A DNA stretch of 64,000 nucleotides from Brevibacillus reuszeri (GTDB taxonomy: Bacteria; Bacillota; Bacilli; Brevibacillales; Brevibacillaceae). Shown one piece after another: positions 55,940 through 63,503 of the stretch. The notes below the pieces were generated by a model. The model did no database searches. It was not told the DNA's origin and saw only the letters and a list, made by a program, of their open reading frames with translations. The stretch covers positions 1,983,493-2,047,492 of the forward strand of contig NZ_LGIQ01000009.1 in the NCBI RefSeq assembly GCF_001187725.1. Reading direction: 5' to 3'. The position numbers and the translations under genes were made by a program. The stretch's first letter is position 1. Each line of letters starts with the position of its first letter.

Positions 55940-56014
55940 AGCCACCTTGGTTTTGTATGTGCATGAGCCTGGAAAGGGATGCGCAGACTAAAGCAAAACA
56001 GGAGGTGGCTTTTT
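55940..56014 (+). terminator. Long hairpin that ends the fusion gene and masks the next SD
   Basis: AGCCACCT (55940-55947) pairs with AGGTGGCT (56003-56010), and GTTTTG (55950-55955) with CAAAAC (55994-55999), followed by Ts to 56014. The 3' arm contains AGGAGGTGG, the SD of the next gene at 56016. A sigma-G-like promoter lies in the loop. Confidence 0.6.
55961..55990 (+). promoter_or_regulatory. Sigma-G-type promoter inside the hairpin loop
   Basis: GCATG (55961-55965), an 18-bp spacer and CAGACTA (55984-55990) match GHATR-N18-CATWMTA at 11 of 12 positions. RNA starting near 55997 would lack the 5' arm of the hairpin, leaving the SD free. Confidence 0.55.
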
Positions 56015-56015
56015 C

Positions 56016-56513
56016 ATGCGAAGAATGTCTGTTTGGAAAAGCGGGCTGGCAGTAGTAGGCGTGCTCGTTCTTTCATCTGTCCTGACTGTAGGCTGCGGAC
56101 GAACCATGACTCAGGAGAAATCCCATAATACGCAAAGAGTAGAGGGAATGCGTCCTGCAACGATTGCAGGTGAGCAAAGTGGAGCTATTCTTCATCGTCC
56201 GGTACCGCATACACAAGATCGCGACACCTTGATGGGACGCAATCAAAATCCAAACATGATTATCGGTCAATCCAATGTGCGCAATTCGCAAATCGATATG
56301 AATAATATGGAAATGATGGCGAAATCGGTTCCTGGTGTGGAGGGAGCGCGCATCACGTTAAATGGCGCAAATGCATATGTTACTCTTGATCTGGTGCACA
56401 ACATTACCGCAAACCAGGCACGAACAGTGGAGCAGGAAGTAATTGCTGCCTTGAAAAAGAAAATACCACGCTATGATTTTCACGTAACCTCCAATGAAGG
56501 GTACCACCGTTAA
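56016..56513 (+). CDS. YhcN/YlaJ family sporulation lipoprotein
   Basis: The 165-residue protein starts at ATG 56016 after the consensus SD AGGAGGTGG. The signal peptide ends in the lipobox LTVGC. The mature part is Asn/Gln-rich, then has the YhcN/YlaJ domain (NNMEMMAKSVPGVEGARITLNGANAYVTLDL) and a basic C-terminus. Family members are found in the inner spore membrane and affect germination or outgrowth. The predicted sigma-G promoter agrees with forespore expression. Confidence 0.85.
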   Translation: MRRMSVWKSGLAVVGVLVLSSVLTVGCGRTMTQEKSHNTQRVEGMRPATIAGEQSGAILHRPVPHTQDRDTLMGRNQNPNMIIGQSNVRNSQIDMNNMEMMAKSVPGVEGARITLNGANAYVTLDLVHNITANQARTVEQEVIAALKKKIPRYDFHVTSNEGYHR

Positions 56514-56543
56514 GCTCTTACGGATCCGCGAAACCTGTTAGAT

Positions 56544-56570
56544 AGGCTCGGCCACACCGGGCCTGTTTTT
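56544..56570 (+). terminator. Rho-independent terminator after the YhcN-like gene
   Basis: AGGCTCGG and CCGGGCCT pair over 8 bp with one wobble, followed by five Ts. Confidence 0.75.
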
Positions 56571-56634
56571 GGTACGATCAGAAAATCGTGATATTCTGAA
56601 TGTGCTCAAACTTATTCCAGTAAAATAATGCGCT

Positions 56635-56663
56635 TTGACTTATTTCAGCTTTCCTCCTATAAT
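56635..56663 (+). promoter_or_regulatory. Sigma-A promoter of prfA-prmC
   Basis: TTGACT (56635-56640), a 17-bp spacer and a perfect TATAAT (56658-56663) lie 55 bp before the prfA ATG. Confidence 0.85.
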
Positions 56664-56718
56664 TTATCTGTTATGATTGTGTTTTTTAGTCATTCTTTAT
56701 GTTATGGGGTGAAGTACA

Positions 56719-57795
56719 ATGTTTACACGCTTATCCGCAGTTGAAGAGCGTTTTGAAGAGGTAACGAATCTCCTATGTGACCCCGACGTCATTAGTGATA
56801 CAAAGCGCTTGCGCGAGCTTTCCAAAGAACAGTCTTCGTTGGAAGAAACAGTAACAACCTACCGTGAATATAAATCCGTTGTCAGTCAGATTGATGATGC
56901 TAAAGCCATGCAGGAAGAAAAACTCGATGATGAAATGCGTGAGATGGTCAAGCTGGAACTCGCTGAATTGACTGCACGCAAGGAACAGCTGGAAGAGAGA
57001 TTGAAAATCCTGCTGCTTCCAAAAGATCCAAACGACGACAAAAACGTGATCGTGGAAGTACGCGGTGCTGCAGGCGGCGAGGAAGCAGCCTTGTTCGCAG
57101 CAGTTCTGTTCCGTATGTATACACGTTTTGCAGAGCGCAGCGGCTTCAAGATCGAGGTGCTCGAAGCAAGTCCTACTGATATCGGTGGATACAAGGAGAT
57201 CGTATTCTCCCTCAGCGGTCGCGGTGCTTACAGTAAAATGAAATTTGAGAGCGGTGCCCATCGTGTGCAGCGTATTCCGGCAACTGAATCTGGCGGACGT
57301 ATTCATACGTCTACAGCAACCGTACTGGTTCTGCCAGAAGCGGAAGACGTGGAAATAGAAATACATGAAAAAGACATCCGGATCGACACCTTCTGTTCCA
57401 GTGGAGCAGGTGGACAGAGCGTTAACACTACCAAGTCGGCGGTACGTGTGACGCATATTCCTACAGGTATCATGGTTTCCTGTCAGGATGAGAAGTCCCA
57501 GCACTCGAATAAAGACAAAGCATTGCGCGTATTGCGTGCACGTTTGTATGACTTTTATATGCAGCAGCAAAATGCGGAAGCTGATGCTACGCGGAAAAGC
57601 CTGGTTGGTACTGGCGACCGCAGCGAGCGCATCCGTACGTACAATTATCCACAAAGCCGTGTAACCGACCACCGCATCGGTTTGACACTGCACCGTCTGG
57701 AATCTGTTCTGGAAGGCGAGCTGGATGAAGTGATCGATAACCTGATTATGCATGAACAAACGGAGCTTTTGAAAAGCCATGCACACTCAGCTTAA
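56719..57795 (+). CDS. prfA: Peptide chain release factor 1
   Basis: The 358-residue protein ends translation at UAA and UAG. The N-terminal helical domain is followed by the codon-recognition domain and the catalytic GGQ at 231-233 ([16 protein letters not shown]). ATG 56719 follows SD ggggtg. prmC starts 17 bp before its stop and encodes the methyltransferase that modifies this GGQ glutamine. Confidence 0.98.
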   Translation: MFTRLSAVEERFEEVTNLLCDPDVISDTKRLRELSKEQSSLEETVTTYREYKSVVSQIDDAKAMQEEKLDDEMREMVKLELAELTARKEQLEERLKILLLPKDPNDDKNVIVEVRGAAGGEEAALFAAVLFRMYTRFAERSGFKIEVLEASPTDIGGYKEIVFSLSGRGAYSKMKFESGAHRVQRIPATESGGRIHTSTATVLVLPEAEDVEIEIHEKDIRIDTFCSSGAGGQSVNTTKSAVRVTHIPTGIMVSCQDEKSQHSNKDKALRVLRARLYDFYMQQQNAEADATRKSLVGTGDRSERIRTYNYPQSRVTDHRIGLTLHRLESVLEGELDEVIDNLIMHEQTELLKSHAHSA

Positions 57796-58669
57796 TTGGT
57801 CTGACGTCAAGACGATTCGAGAAGCCCAAATGCGGGCTTCTTCCTTTTTGCGGGAGCATGGGGCAAAGGACCCTGTATTTGAAGCGGAGCTGTTGATCAG
57901 GCATTGTTTGGATTGGGATCGTACGCGGTTTTTGATTTCTTTGCAGGAGCCGATTACTCATGATGTGATGGAGCGCTTGGATACGCTTTGCAAGCGTCGG
58001 GCTCAGTCAGAACCGCTTCAATATATGTTTGGTTCACAGGAGTTTTACGGTCGATTGTTCCATGTTCGTCCAGGAGTACTGATTCCCCGACCAGAAACGG
58101 AAATTTTGGTAGAGCAGATTCTCGGACTGGCAGACAAGCTGTGGTCACACGATGAAAAGCTGTCTGTGGCAGATATCGGCACGGGCAGTGGAGCCATCTG
58201 TATTACGATCGCCAGCGAGCGTCCAGATTGGGATGTGACGACAGTAGATTTGTCCCCGGATGCAACGGAAATTGCGCGGGAAAATGCTAAGCGACTGGGT
58301 GCTACTGTTCGGTTCCTGCAGGGGGATTTGGTAGAGCCGCTGCTTGCGGCAGGAGAGCGGGTCGATATTCTTGTTTCGAATCCGCCGTATATTCCTAGCC
58401 GTGATGTGGATGATCTGGACGAAGAGGTCCGTGTTCACGAGCCGCGCATGGCATTGGATGGGGGAGAAGATGGCCTTGTGTTCTATCGACGCCTCTGCGA
58501 AGCATTGCCTCAAGTCACGAAGCCAAAGGCAATCGTTGCCTTTGAGGTTGGTATTCATCAAGCAAGCGATGTTGCAGATTTGATGACTGGCTCAGGTGTT
58601 ATTGGGGAAGTGCAGATCATAAACGATTTGGCGGGTATCGAGCGAGTTGTCATCGGTGTAAGACGGTAG
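57779..58669 (+). CDS. prmC: Release factor glutamine N5-methyltransferase
   Basis: The 296-residue, SAM-dependent enzyme methylates the GGQ glutamine of RF1 and RF2. The SAM-binding motif is [16 protein letters not shown], and the substrate-glutamine motif N201-PPY lies in [11 protein letters not shown]. It overlaps prfA by 17 bp, so the enzyme is made together with its substrate. The 3' end overlaps a terminator. Confidence 0.96.
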   Translation: MHTQLNWSDVKTIREAQMRASSFLREHGAKDPVFEAELLIRHCLDWDRTRFLISLQEPITHDVMERLDTLCKRRAQSEPLQYMFGSQEFYGRLFHVRPGVLIPRPETEILVEQILGLADKLWSHDEKLSVADIGTGSGAICITIASERPDWDVTTVDLSPDATEIARENAKRLGATVRFLQGDLVEPLLAAGERVDILVSNPPYIPSRDVDDLDEEVRVHEPRMALDGGEDGLVFYRRLCEALPQVTKPKAIVAFEVGIHQASDVADLMTGSGVIGEVQIINDLAGIERVVIGVRR

Positions 58670-58694
58670 AGGAGTAGTCCTTCTCCGTCTTTTT
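58661..58694 (+). terminator. Rho-independent terminator after prmC
   Basis: AGACGG with AGAGGA pairs with TCCTTCT and CCGTCT, followed by five Ts. The 5' arm lies within the last codons of prmC. Confidence 0.75.
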
Positions 58695-58726
58695 GCTTTA
58701 ATTGTGTGAATATTCGTTAAGACAGC

Positions 58727-58756
58727 GTTTGAAAATGCATGATCGTGTCCATACTG
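58727..58756 (+). promoter_or_regulatory. Forespore (sigma-F/G type) promoter of spoIIR
   Basis: GTTTG (58727-58731), an 18-bp spacer and CATACTG (58750-58756) resemble the overlapping sigma-F/sigma-G consensus, missing one base in each box. B. subtilis spoIIR is sigma-F dependent. Confidence 0.5.
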
Positions 58757-58810
58757 ATCCTAAGAAGAAAAAGAGACTCGGAAGATCAGTAGAAAGGGAG
58801 ACGGGAAGCC

Positions 58811-59584
58811 ATGAAACGGACGCTGCTATTAGGATTTACGTTGATCGTGCTCATGATGAGCTGGGAGGGACAGCATACTTCGGCTAATGTATTGGATAAT
58901 GGGCCGATCCCTGAGGAATCTATCAGACTTCGCATTATTGCCAATAGTGATTCGGTTCAGGACCAATGGTTGAAGCGCGAAGTACGGGATGCTCTCATCG
59001 CGCAAATGGAAACCTGGGCTGACGAGATCAAAACATTTGACGAAGCGCAGGAAGTCGTAGAGGCGAATCTGCCAGTATTGCAGGAAGTCGTAGACAAAAC
59101 CATACGTGAACGTGGTTTTACCTATACAGCTGTAGTCGATTTCGGCCAAGTTCCGTTCCCGACAAAGCTATACGGCTCGTATGTGTATCCAGCTGGTAAT
59201 TACGAGGCGCTGCGTGTCAGAATCGGAGAAGCAAAGGGACAAAACTGGTGGTGCGTATTGTTCCCGCCGCTCTGCTTTATCGATATGTCGAATGGAGATG
59301 CAGTAGCGACTGCGAAAGCAAGTGAGGAGCAATCGAATGAGGCAGAAGGCACGAAAGAAAGCGAGCCAGTGGACCAAGCGACTTCGATCATGAGTAAGGA
59401 TGATTCACTTGGAGAATTGCACCAGTGGCGTCAGGCTCGTTTTGAACAAGAAAGGCAGCCAGTGGTAGAAAAAGTAGAGCAGCCAGAGCTCGGCATTTCC
59501 AGCGAAGAAGCAAAGCCAGCAGAGCAGCCAGAAGTAGAAGTCAGATTTTATCTGTGGGAAAAAGTGGAGAGCTGGTTCTCGTAA
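58811..59584 (+). CDS. spoIIR: Stage II sporulation protein R
   Basis: The 257-residue protein is the forespore-made signal that triggers SpoIIGA to process pro-sigma-E in the mother cell. A signal peptide (RTLLLGFTLIVLMMSW) precedes the conserved core: SIRLRIIANSDSVQDQWLKR, VPFPTKLYGSYVYPAGNYEA and NWWCVLFPPLCFID. The C-terminal part (about 175-250) is rich in Glu, Pro and Gln and longer than I expect from B. subtilis SpoIIR. ATG 58811 follows agaaaggga. It keeps its place after prmC. Confidence 0.95.
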   Translation: MKRTLLLGFTLIVLMMSWEGQHTSANVLDNGPIPEESIRLRIIANSDSVQDQWLKREVRDALIAQMETWADEIKTFDEAQEVVEANLPVLQEVVDKTIRERGFTYTAVVDFGQVPFPTKLYGSYVYPAGNYEALRVRIGEAKGQNWWCVLFPPLCFIDMSNGDAVATAKASEEQSNEAEGTKESEPVDQATSIMSKDDSLGELHQWRQARFEQERQPVVEKVEQPELGISSEEAKPAEQPEVEVRFYLWEKVESWFS

Positions 59585-59598
59585 GACTCAGGAAAAGC

Positions 59599-59635
59599 AA
59601 AAACGACACCGAACGGATTGTCAGGTGTCGTTTTT
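59599..59635. terminator. Bidirectional terminator between spoIIR and the DUF3298 gene
   Basis: AAAACGACACC (59600-59610) and GGTGTCGTTTT (59624-59634) are perfect 11-bp arms with A and T flanks suited to both directions. Confidence 0.9.
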
Positions 59636-59655
59636 CAAATGAACAGGCAGATTGG

Positions 59656-60450
59656 TTAGCGCAGCAATGCTGCAATTTCCGGTTTCAAAAGATTGTGGAA
59701 GCGGTGTGCGGGAATGGTGAACGAAGGCATTCCTGCTGCGTACGGCGCGATTTCATACTGACCGAAGTGGATCACCAAATCTCCTTTTTCAAACGAGAAG
59801 GATTGGTTGTCAGAGATATTTTCAAACGAGTAGATATCAAAGCCTTCCGCTGTATTCGCCTCTTTTATTTGCAGCTTAATCATTTGGTTCAAAATAGTGT
59901 GGTAGTCGTATCCGGGCTGGAACAAGTCAGCTAATGTAAGCTGTTTTGCTTTTGCCTGATTGGCAATGGTGTAGTATGTCACATCGGCCATCCCGTGTGC
60001 ACCACCCGTATATACATAGGTTTGAACGGAAAACGAAACAAGCTTGCCAGTAGATTGTACCTCATAGGAAATATCGAGGGCATATGGCCGCAAATCATAG
60101 CCGTATTTTTTAGCGTCTGCGGCATTTTCCTTTGCTCCCTGCTGTGTTTCTGTGATCGCATCTTGAGCTTGCTTGAGCAGGGTAGCGTTCAGCTGTGCTT
60201 GGTATGCTTTATCTTCAAGTCCGCTGATGACAGGGACACTCACTTTGATATCATGTTCTTTCGTTTGTGACAAGATCGTTTTCGGAGTAATGACGACTCC
60301 TTGCGCCTGTGGCTTTTGTACCTGAACAGCAGGAGCAACTGTTTTGGCTGGGGAAGTAGCGGCAGGAGCAGCGAGTGCAGGTACAGCTACAGCTGTGAGC
60401 AGGACAGCAGTTCCGAGAAAGCTTGTAGCAGCGGATTTAAAAGATGACAT
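59656..60450 (-). CDS. Secreted DUF4163/DUF3298 protein (RsiV/PdaC-like C-terminal fold)
   Basis: The 264-residue protein has a clear signal peptide (LGTAVLLTAVAVPALAAPA) and a Pro/Ala-rich linker. The DUF4163 part (EHDIKVSVPVISGLEDKAYQAQ) is followed by a DUF3298 part (YVYTGGAHGMADVTYYTI and FEKGDLVIHFGQYEIAPYAAGM). These domains occur in the anti-sigma factor RsiV and the deacetylase PdaC. There is no catalytic domain here. The role is unknown, possibly wall or muropeptide binding. It is convergent with spoIIR. Confidence 0.82.
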   Translation of the reverse strand: MSSFKSAATSFLGTAVLLTAVAVPALAAPAATSPAKTVAPAVQVQKPQAQGVVITPKTILSQTKEHDIKVSVPVISGLEDKAYQAQLNATLLKQAQDAITETQQGAKENAADAKKYGYDLRPYALDISYEVQSTGKLVSFSVQTYVYTGGAHGMADVTYYTIANQAKAKQLTLADLFQPGYDYHTILNQMIKLQIKEANTAEGFDIYSFENISDNQSFSFEKGDLVIHFGQYEIAPYAAGMPSFTIPAHRFHNLLKPEIAALLR

Positions 60451-60551
60451 ATGAATTCACAATCCTTTCATGAGGACAGGTAGATTTTTTTTCTAAGCTC
60501 ATCTTACTACAGAGCTCAGAAAAAATAAGTTAAAAACAGGTAACAATCATG

Positions 60552-60742
60552 TTTTCCACGTACATGGGATAAAGTTATTCACAAGTTACCCACAGGCTGT
60601 TGAAAACTTTTACCTGCACAACTATACTAAAGGCACTCTTAGATAATGAAACGAGCTAGAGAAAGGATATTTTCACGATGGAAATCAATCAAATGACAAA
60701 AGTCTGGTCTGTGGATAACGATGTGGAAAATACTGTGGAAAA
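60552..60742. promoter_or_regulatory. DnaA-box cluster spanning the start of ywlC
   Basis: Forward boxes TTATTCACA (60575-60583) and TTACCCACA (60586-60594) lie in the intergenic region, 11 bp apart. Three reverse boxes lie in the ywlC 5' end at exact 12-bp steps: TGTGGATAA (60710-60718, a perfect TTATCCACA), TGTGGAAAA (60722-60730) and TGTGGAAAA (60734-60742). A weaker TTTTCCACG lies at 60552. In B. subtilis the ywlC region is one of the non-origin DnaA-box clusters that titrate DnaA. Confidence 0.7.
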
Positions 60743-61769
60743 ACTCCGGAGTTGTACACAGATTGTGGATGCCGCGCATCTTCTGCGCGATGGAGAAGTC
60801 GTAGCCTTTCCTACCGAGACGGTATATGGACTGGGAGCGAATGCATGCTCCAATGAGGCCGTGGAAAAAATATTTCTGGCAAAAGGCAGACCAAGCGATA
60901 ATCCGCTGATTGTGCATATAGGTGCGATGGAGCAGCTCTCATCTGTTGCCCAAGACATTCCGGCAAAAGGAAAGCAGCTGATGGACGCGTTTTGGCCAGG
61001 TCCTTTGACAATCATCCTGCCCAAAACAGATCGGGTAGCGTCCTTGGTCACTGCTGGTCTTGCTTCGGTCGGTGTACGAATGCCGGATCATCCGATAGCC
61101 CTTGCCATTATTGAGGAAGCAGGGGTACCAATAGCAGCACCCAGCGCCAATCGTTCTGGTCGTCCGAGCCCTACGACTGCGGCTCATGTACTGACTGATT
61201 TAGAGGGACGAGTAGCGGGAGTGCTCGATGGAGGAGCTACCGGTGTAGGAGTGGAATCGACCGTGATTGATGTGACTGTCGATCCGCCGATTATTTTGCG
61301 ACCAGGTGGAATCACCCGTGAGCAAATGGAAGCTGTAATTGGCACCGTCGCGCTGGACCCGTCTTTTCAAGTGGGCGCTGTGGAAACACCTCGTGCGCCA
61401 GGGATGAAATATACACACTATGCGCCAGAAGGTGAGCTATGGCTGGTGACAGGAGAAGCTGGGCAAGCACGGGAAAAGATGCGTGACATGCTGCGTGAGG
61501 CGAAACAGCATGGGCAGAAAACAGGCGTACTTGCTTCCGAAGAGACGCTTTCCTATTGGAAGCTACAGCCTGAAGCGGATGTGATTCTCTCTGTCGGCTC
61601 TCAATCGGATTTAGAGGAAGTAGCGCAGCGTCTTTATGCGGTATTGCGCGAGTTTGATGAGCAAAAGGTTCAATTTATCGTGGGAGAAACCTTCACGCGC
61701 GATGGCTTGGGCATGGCTGTTATGAATCGACTGGAAAAGGCTGCGGGGGGCCGGATTCTCTCCGTATAA
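60678..61769 (+). CDS. ywlC: Threonylcarbamoyl-AMP synthase (Sua5/YwlC)
   Basis: The 363-residue enzyme makes threonylcarbamoyl-AMP from Thr, bicarbonate and ATP for tRNA t6A formation. The YrdC domain (residues about 25-220) has GEVVAFPTETVYGLGANA, KGRPSDNPLIVHI and APSANRSGRPSPT. A C-terminal Sua5 domain follows after the linker ending APGMKYTHYAPEG. ATG 60678 follows gaaaggat. The first 25 codons double as DnaA-box DNA, giving the odd N-terminus VDNDVENTVEKL. mntP follows. Confidence 0.95.
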   Translation: MEINQMTKVWSVDNDVENTVEKLRSCTQIVDAAHLLRDGEVVAFPTETVYGLGANACSNEAVEKIFLAKGRPSDNPLIVHIGAMEQLSSVAQDIPAKGKQLMDAFWPGPLTIILPKTDRVASLVTAGLASVGVRMPDHPIALAIIEEAGVPIAAPSANRSGRPSPTTAAHVLTDLEGRVAGVLDGGATGVGVESTVIDVTVDPPIILRPGGITREQMEAVIGTVALDPSFQVGAVETPRAPGMKYTHYAPEGELWLVTGEAGQAREKMRDMLREAKQHGQKTGVLASEETLSYWKLQPEADVILSVGSQSDLEEVAQRLYAVLREFDEQKVQFIVGETFTRDGLGMAVMNRLEKAAGGRILSV

Positions 61770-61826
61770 AGCGTCTAAACTCCTCCTTGTCCGCATAAGG
61801 TGAAGAGACAAGGAGGGGGAGGCAGC

Positions 61827-62387
61827 TTGGATCAAGTCTTGTTTCAATGGGGGCAATTTTTGACCTTGCTCATGATTGCCTTTGCCTTAAGCATGGATGC
61901 CTTTTCACTTGGAATCGGTGTCGGTATGGTAGGAATCCGCTTGAGGGAAATTTTGAAGGTGAGTATTACAATCGGACTTTTCCACATTGCCATGCCCGTG
62001 ATCGGTATCGTTGTTGGTGCGTATTTATCCGATTTGGTGGGGGATATAGCCGTTTTTATCGGTGGCGGGGTCCTCATGGTGATCGGCGTGCATATGCTAT
62101 GGAACGGTTTTATCCATGGAGACCAGCGGAGCGTGTTAAAAACAAAAGGGTTCGGATTACTGCTTTTTGCTTTCAGCGTCAGTCTGGATGCTCTGACCGT
62201 CGGCTTTTCCTTTGGCTTGATTGAAGTAAACAGGATACTAGCGATCGCTCTTTTTGGTATTATGGGAGGAGCTATGTCATACTTCGGCCTCTGGCTTGGA
62301 AAAAGCGTGGGAGGATGGCTGGGGGACTATAGCGAACTAGTAGGTGGTCTGATTTTGTTTTGTTTTGGGTTAAAATTCATCTTATAG
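61827..62387 (+). CDS. mntP: Manganese efflux pump MntP
   Basis: The 186-residue protein has six membrane helices in two repeats, each with an Asp-containing motif: ALSMDAFSLGIGVG and SVSLDALTVGFSFG. These aspartates bind manganese in the family. TTG 61827 lies about 6 nt after GGAGGGGGAGG. The GTG at 61800 would place the SD inside the gene. It matches B. subtilis YwlD (MntP) in position after ywlC. No yybP-ykoY-type riboswitch is visible upstream. Confidence 0.92.
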   Translation: MDQVLFQWGQFLTLLMIAFALSMDAFSLGIGVGMVGIRLREILKVSITIGLFHIAMPVIGIVVGAYLSDLVGDIAVFIGGGVLMVIGVHMLWNGFIHGDQRSVLKTKGFGLLLFAFSVSLDALTVGFSFGLIEVNRILAIALFGIMGGAMSYFGLWLGKSVGGWLGDYSELVGGLILFCFGLKFIL

Positions 62388-62436
62388 GCAGACAATAAGG
62401 GTTGCATAAAGATGCTGACACAAGGAGGGGCGTTTC

Positions 62437-62907
62437 GTGAAGCGCATTTTGTTTGTCTGCACGGGGAACACTTGCCGCAGTCCGATGGCAGAAGCGATGT
62501 TTCGCGCAAAAACAGCAGGTCTGGGCTACGAAGTACGCTCGGCTGGGGTAGCGGCTTTTCCGGGACAAGAGGCTTCCTTGCACGCCAAACAGGTATTGGA
62601 TGAACGAGGAATCGAGCACGCGCATGCGTCGAGCCGACTGGATGAGGGGCTAATTGATTGGTCAGATGTTATTTTAACGATGACGAATAGTCACAAGCAC
62701 GCGATTCAATCGTTTTTTCCAATCGCTATTCCCAAGGTGTATACATTGCGGGAATTTGTGGGGATAGAAGGATTTGCTGATATTGCTGACCCGTTTGGAG
62801 GTGCACTTGCGGATTACCGACTTTGTGCAGAGGAAATTGAAGAATCACTGGACAGGCTATCCGTAATGCTGAAGGACCCGCGTTTTCGTGAATTTGGAGA
62901 TGAATGA
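62437..62907 (+). CDS. ywlE: Protein-arginine phosphatase
   Basis: The 156-residue, low-molecular-weight phosphatase fold has P-loop C8-TGNTC-R14-S. The Thr after GN is the residue that favours phospho-arginine over phospho-tyrosine in B. subtilis YwlE. The catalytic aspartate lies in DIADPFGG. It opposes the McsB arginine kinase in protein quality control. GTG 62437 follows acaaggagggg. Position between mntP and rpiB is conserved. Confidence 0.93.
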   Translation: MKRILFVCTGNTCRSPMAEAMFRAKTAGLGYEVRSAGVAAFPGQEASLHAKQVLDERGIEHAHASSRLDEGLIDWSDVILTMTNSHKHAIQSFFPIAIPKVYTLREFVGIEGFADIADPFGGALADYRLCAEEIEESLDRLSVMLKDPRFREFGDE

Positions 62908-62968
62908 GGTGCTGGTTGAGAGCCAGGACCTTGTTTTATGTCGATAGCACGAACATTATTTTGCTGTT

Positions 62969-62990
62969 AAGTGAAAAATGTTCACTTTTT
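62969..62990 (+). terminator. Rho-independent terminator after ywlE
   Basis: AAGTGAA (62969-62975) and TTCACTT (62981-62987) form a perfect 7-bp stem with a 5-nt loop and a short T-run. A TATAAT for rpiB follows at 63009-63014. Confidence 0.7.
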
Positions 62991-63047
62991 ACTTAACTGA
63001 TTTTGATGTATAATGAATGAGATTATGAAACGAGCGAGGGATGACAG

Positions 63048-63503
63048 ATGAAAGTGGCGATTGCTGCTGATCACGGTGGATACAAGCTGAAGGAAGAGAT
63101 CAAGACACTTCTTGCCTCCATGAACATCCAAACGGAAGATTTCGGTTGTACGTGTGAGGAATCGGTAGACTATCCCGATTATGCTTTGCCAGTAGCTGAA
63201 AAAGTAGCGGCAGGCGAGTTTGAACGAGGAATATTGGTGTGTGGGACAGGCATCGGCATGTCGATTGCAGCCAACAAGGTGCCTGGCATCCGCTGTGCCT
63301 TGGTGCACGACACGTTCTCTGCACGAGCAACCCGTGAGCACAACAATACAAATGTACTCGCGATGGGTGAGCGTGTCATTGGCCCTGGACTGGCACTCGA
63401 TATCGTGAAAATTTGGTTGGAAACTGAATTTCAGGGTGGACGCCATGAACGCCGTGTGGACAAGATCACCCAGATTGAAGAGAAGCACGCGGGAGGGAAG
63501 TAA
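63048..63503 (+). CDS. rpiB: Ribose-5-phosphate isomerase B
   Basis: The 151-residue enzyme interconverts ribose 5-phosphate and ribulose 5-phosphate. Family blocks are IAADHGGYKLKEEI, the catalytic Cys region GILVCGTGIGMSIAANK, and RATREHNNTNVLAMGERV. ATG 63048 follows agggatgaca. ywlG starts 1 nt after the stop, as part of the rpiB-ywlG run of B. subtilis. Confidence 0.96.
   Translation: MKVAIAADHGGYKLKEEIKTLLASMNIQTEDFGCTCEESVDYPDYALPVAEKVAAGEFERGILVCGTGIGMSIAANKVPGIRCALVHDTFSARATREHNNTNVLAMGERVIGPGLALDIVKIWLETEFQGGRHERRVDKITQIEEKHAGGK

Noticed and set aside
56773-57786. 337-codon open frame antisense to prfA
   Set aside because: Shadow of RF1; Cys- and Phe-rich product with no plausible fold.
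61770-61826. Manganese (yybP-ykoY) riboswitch upstream of mntP
   Set aside because: Only 57 nt separate ywlC and mntP, too short for the riboswitch, and its conserved loops are absent.
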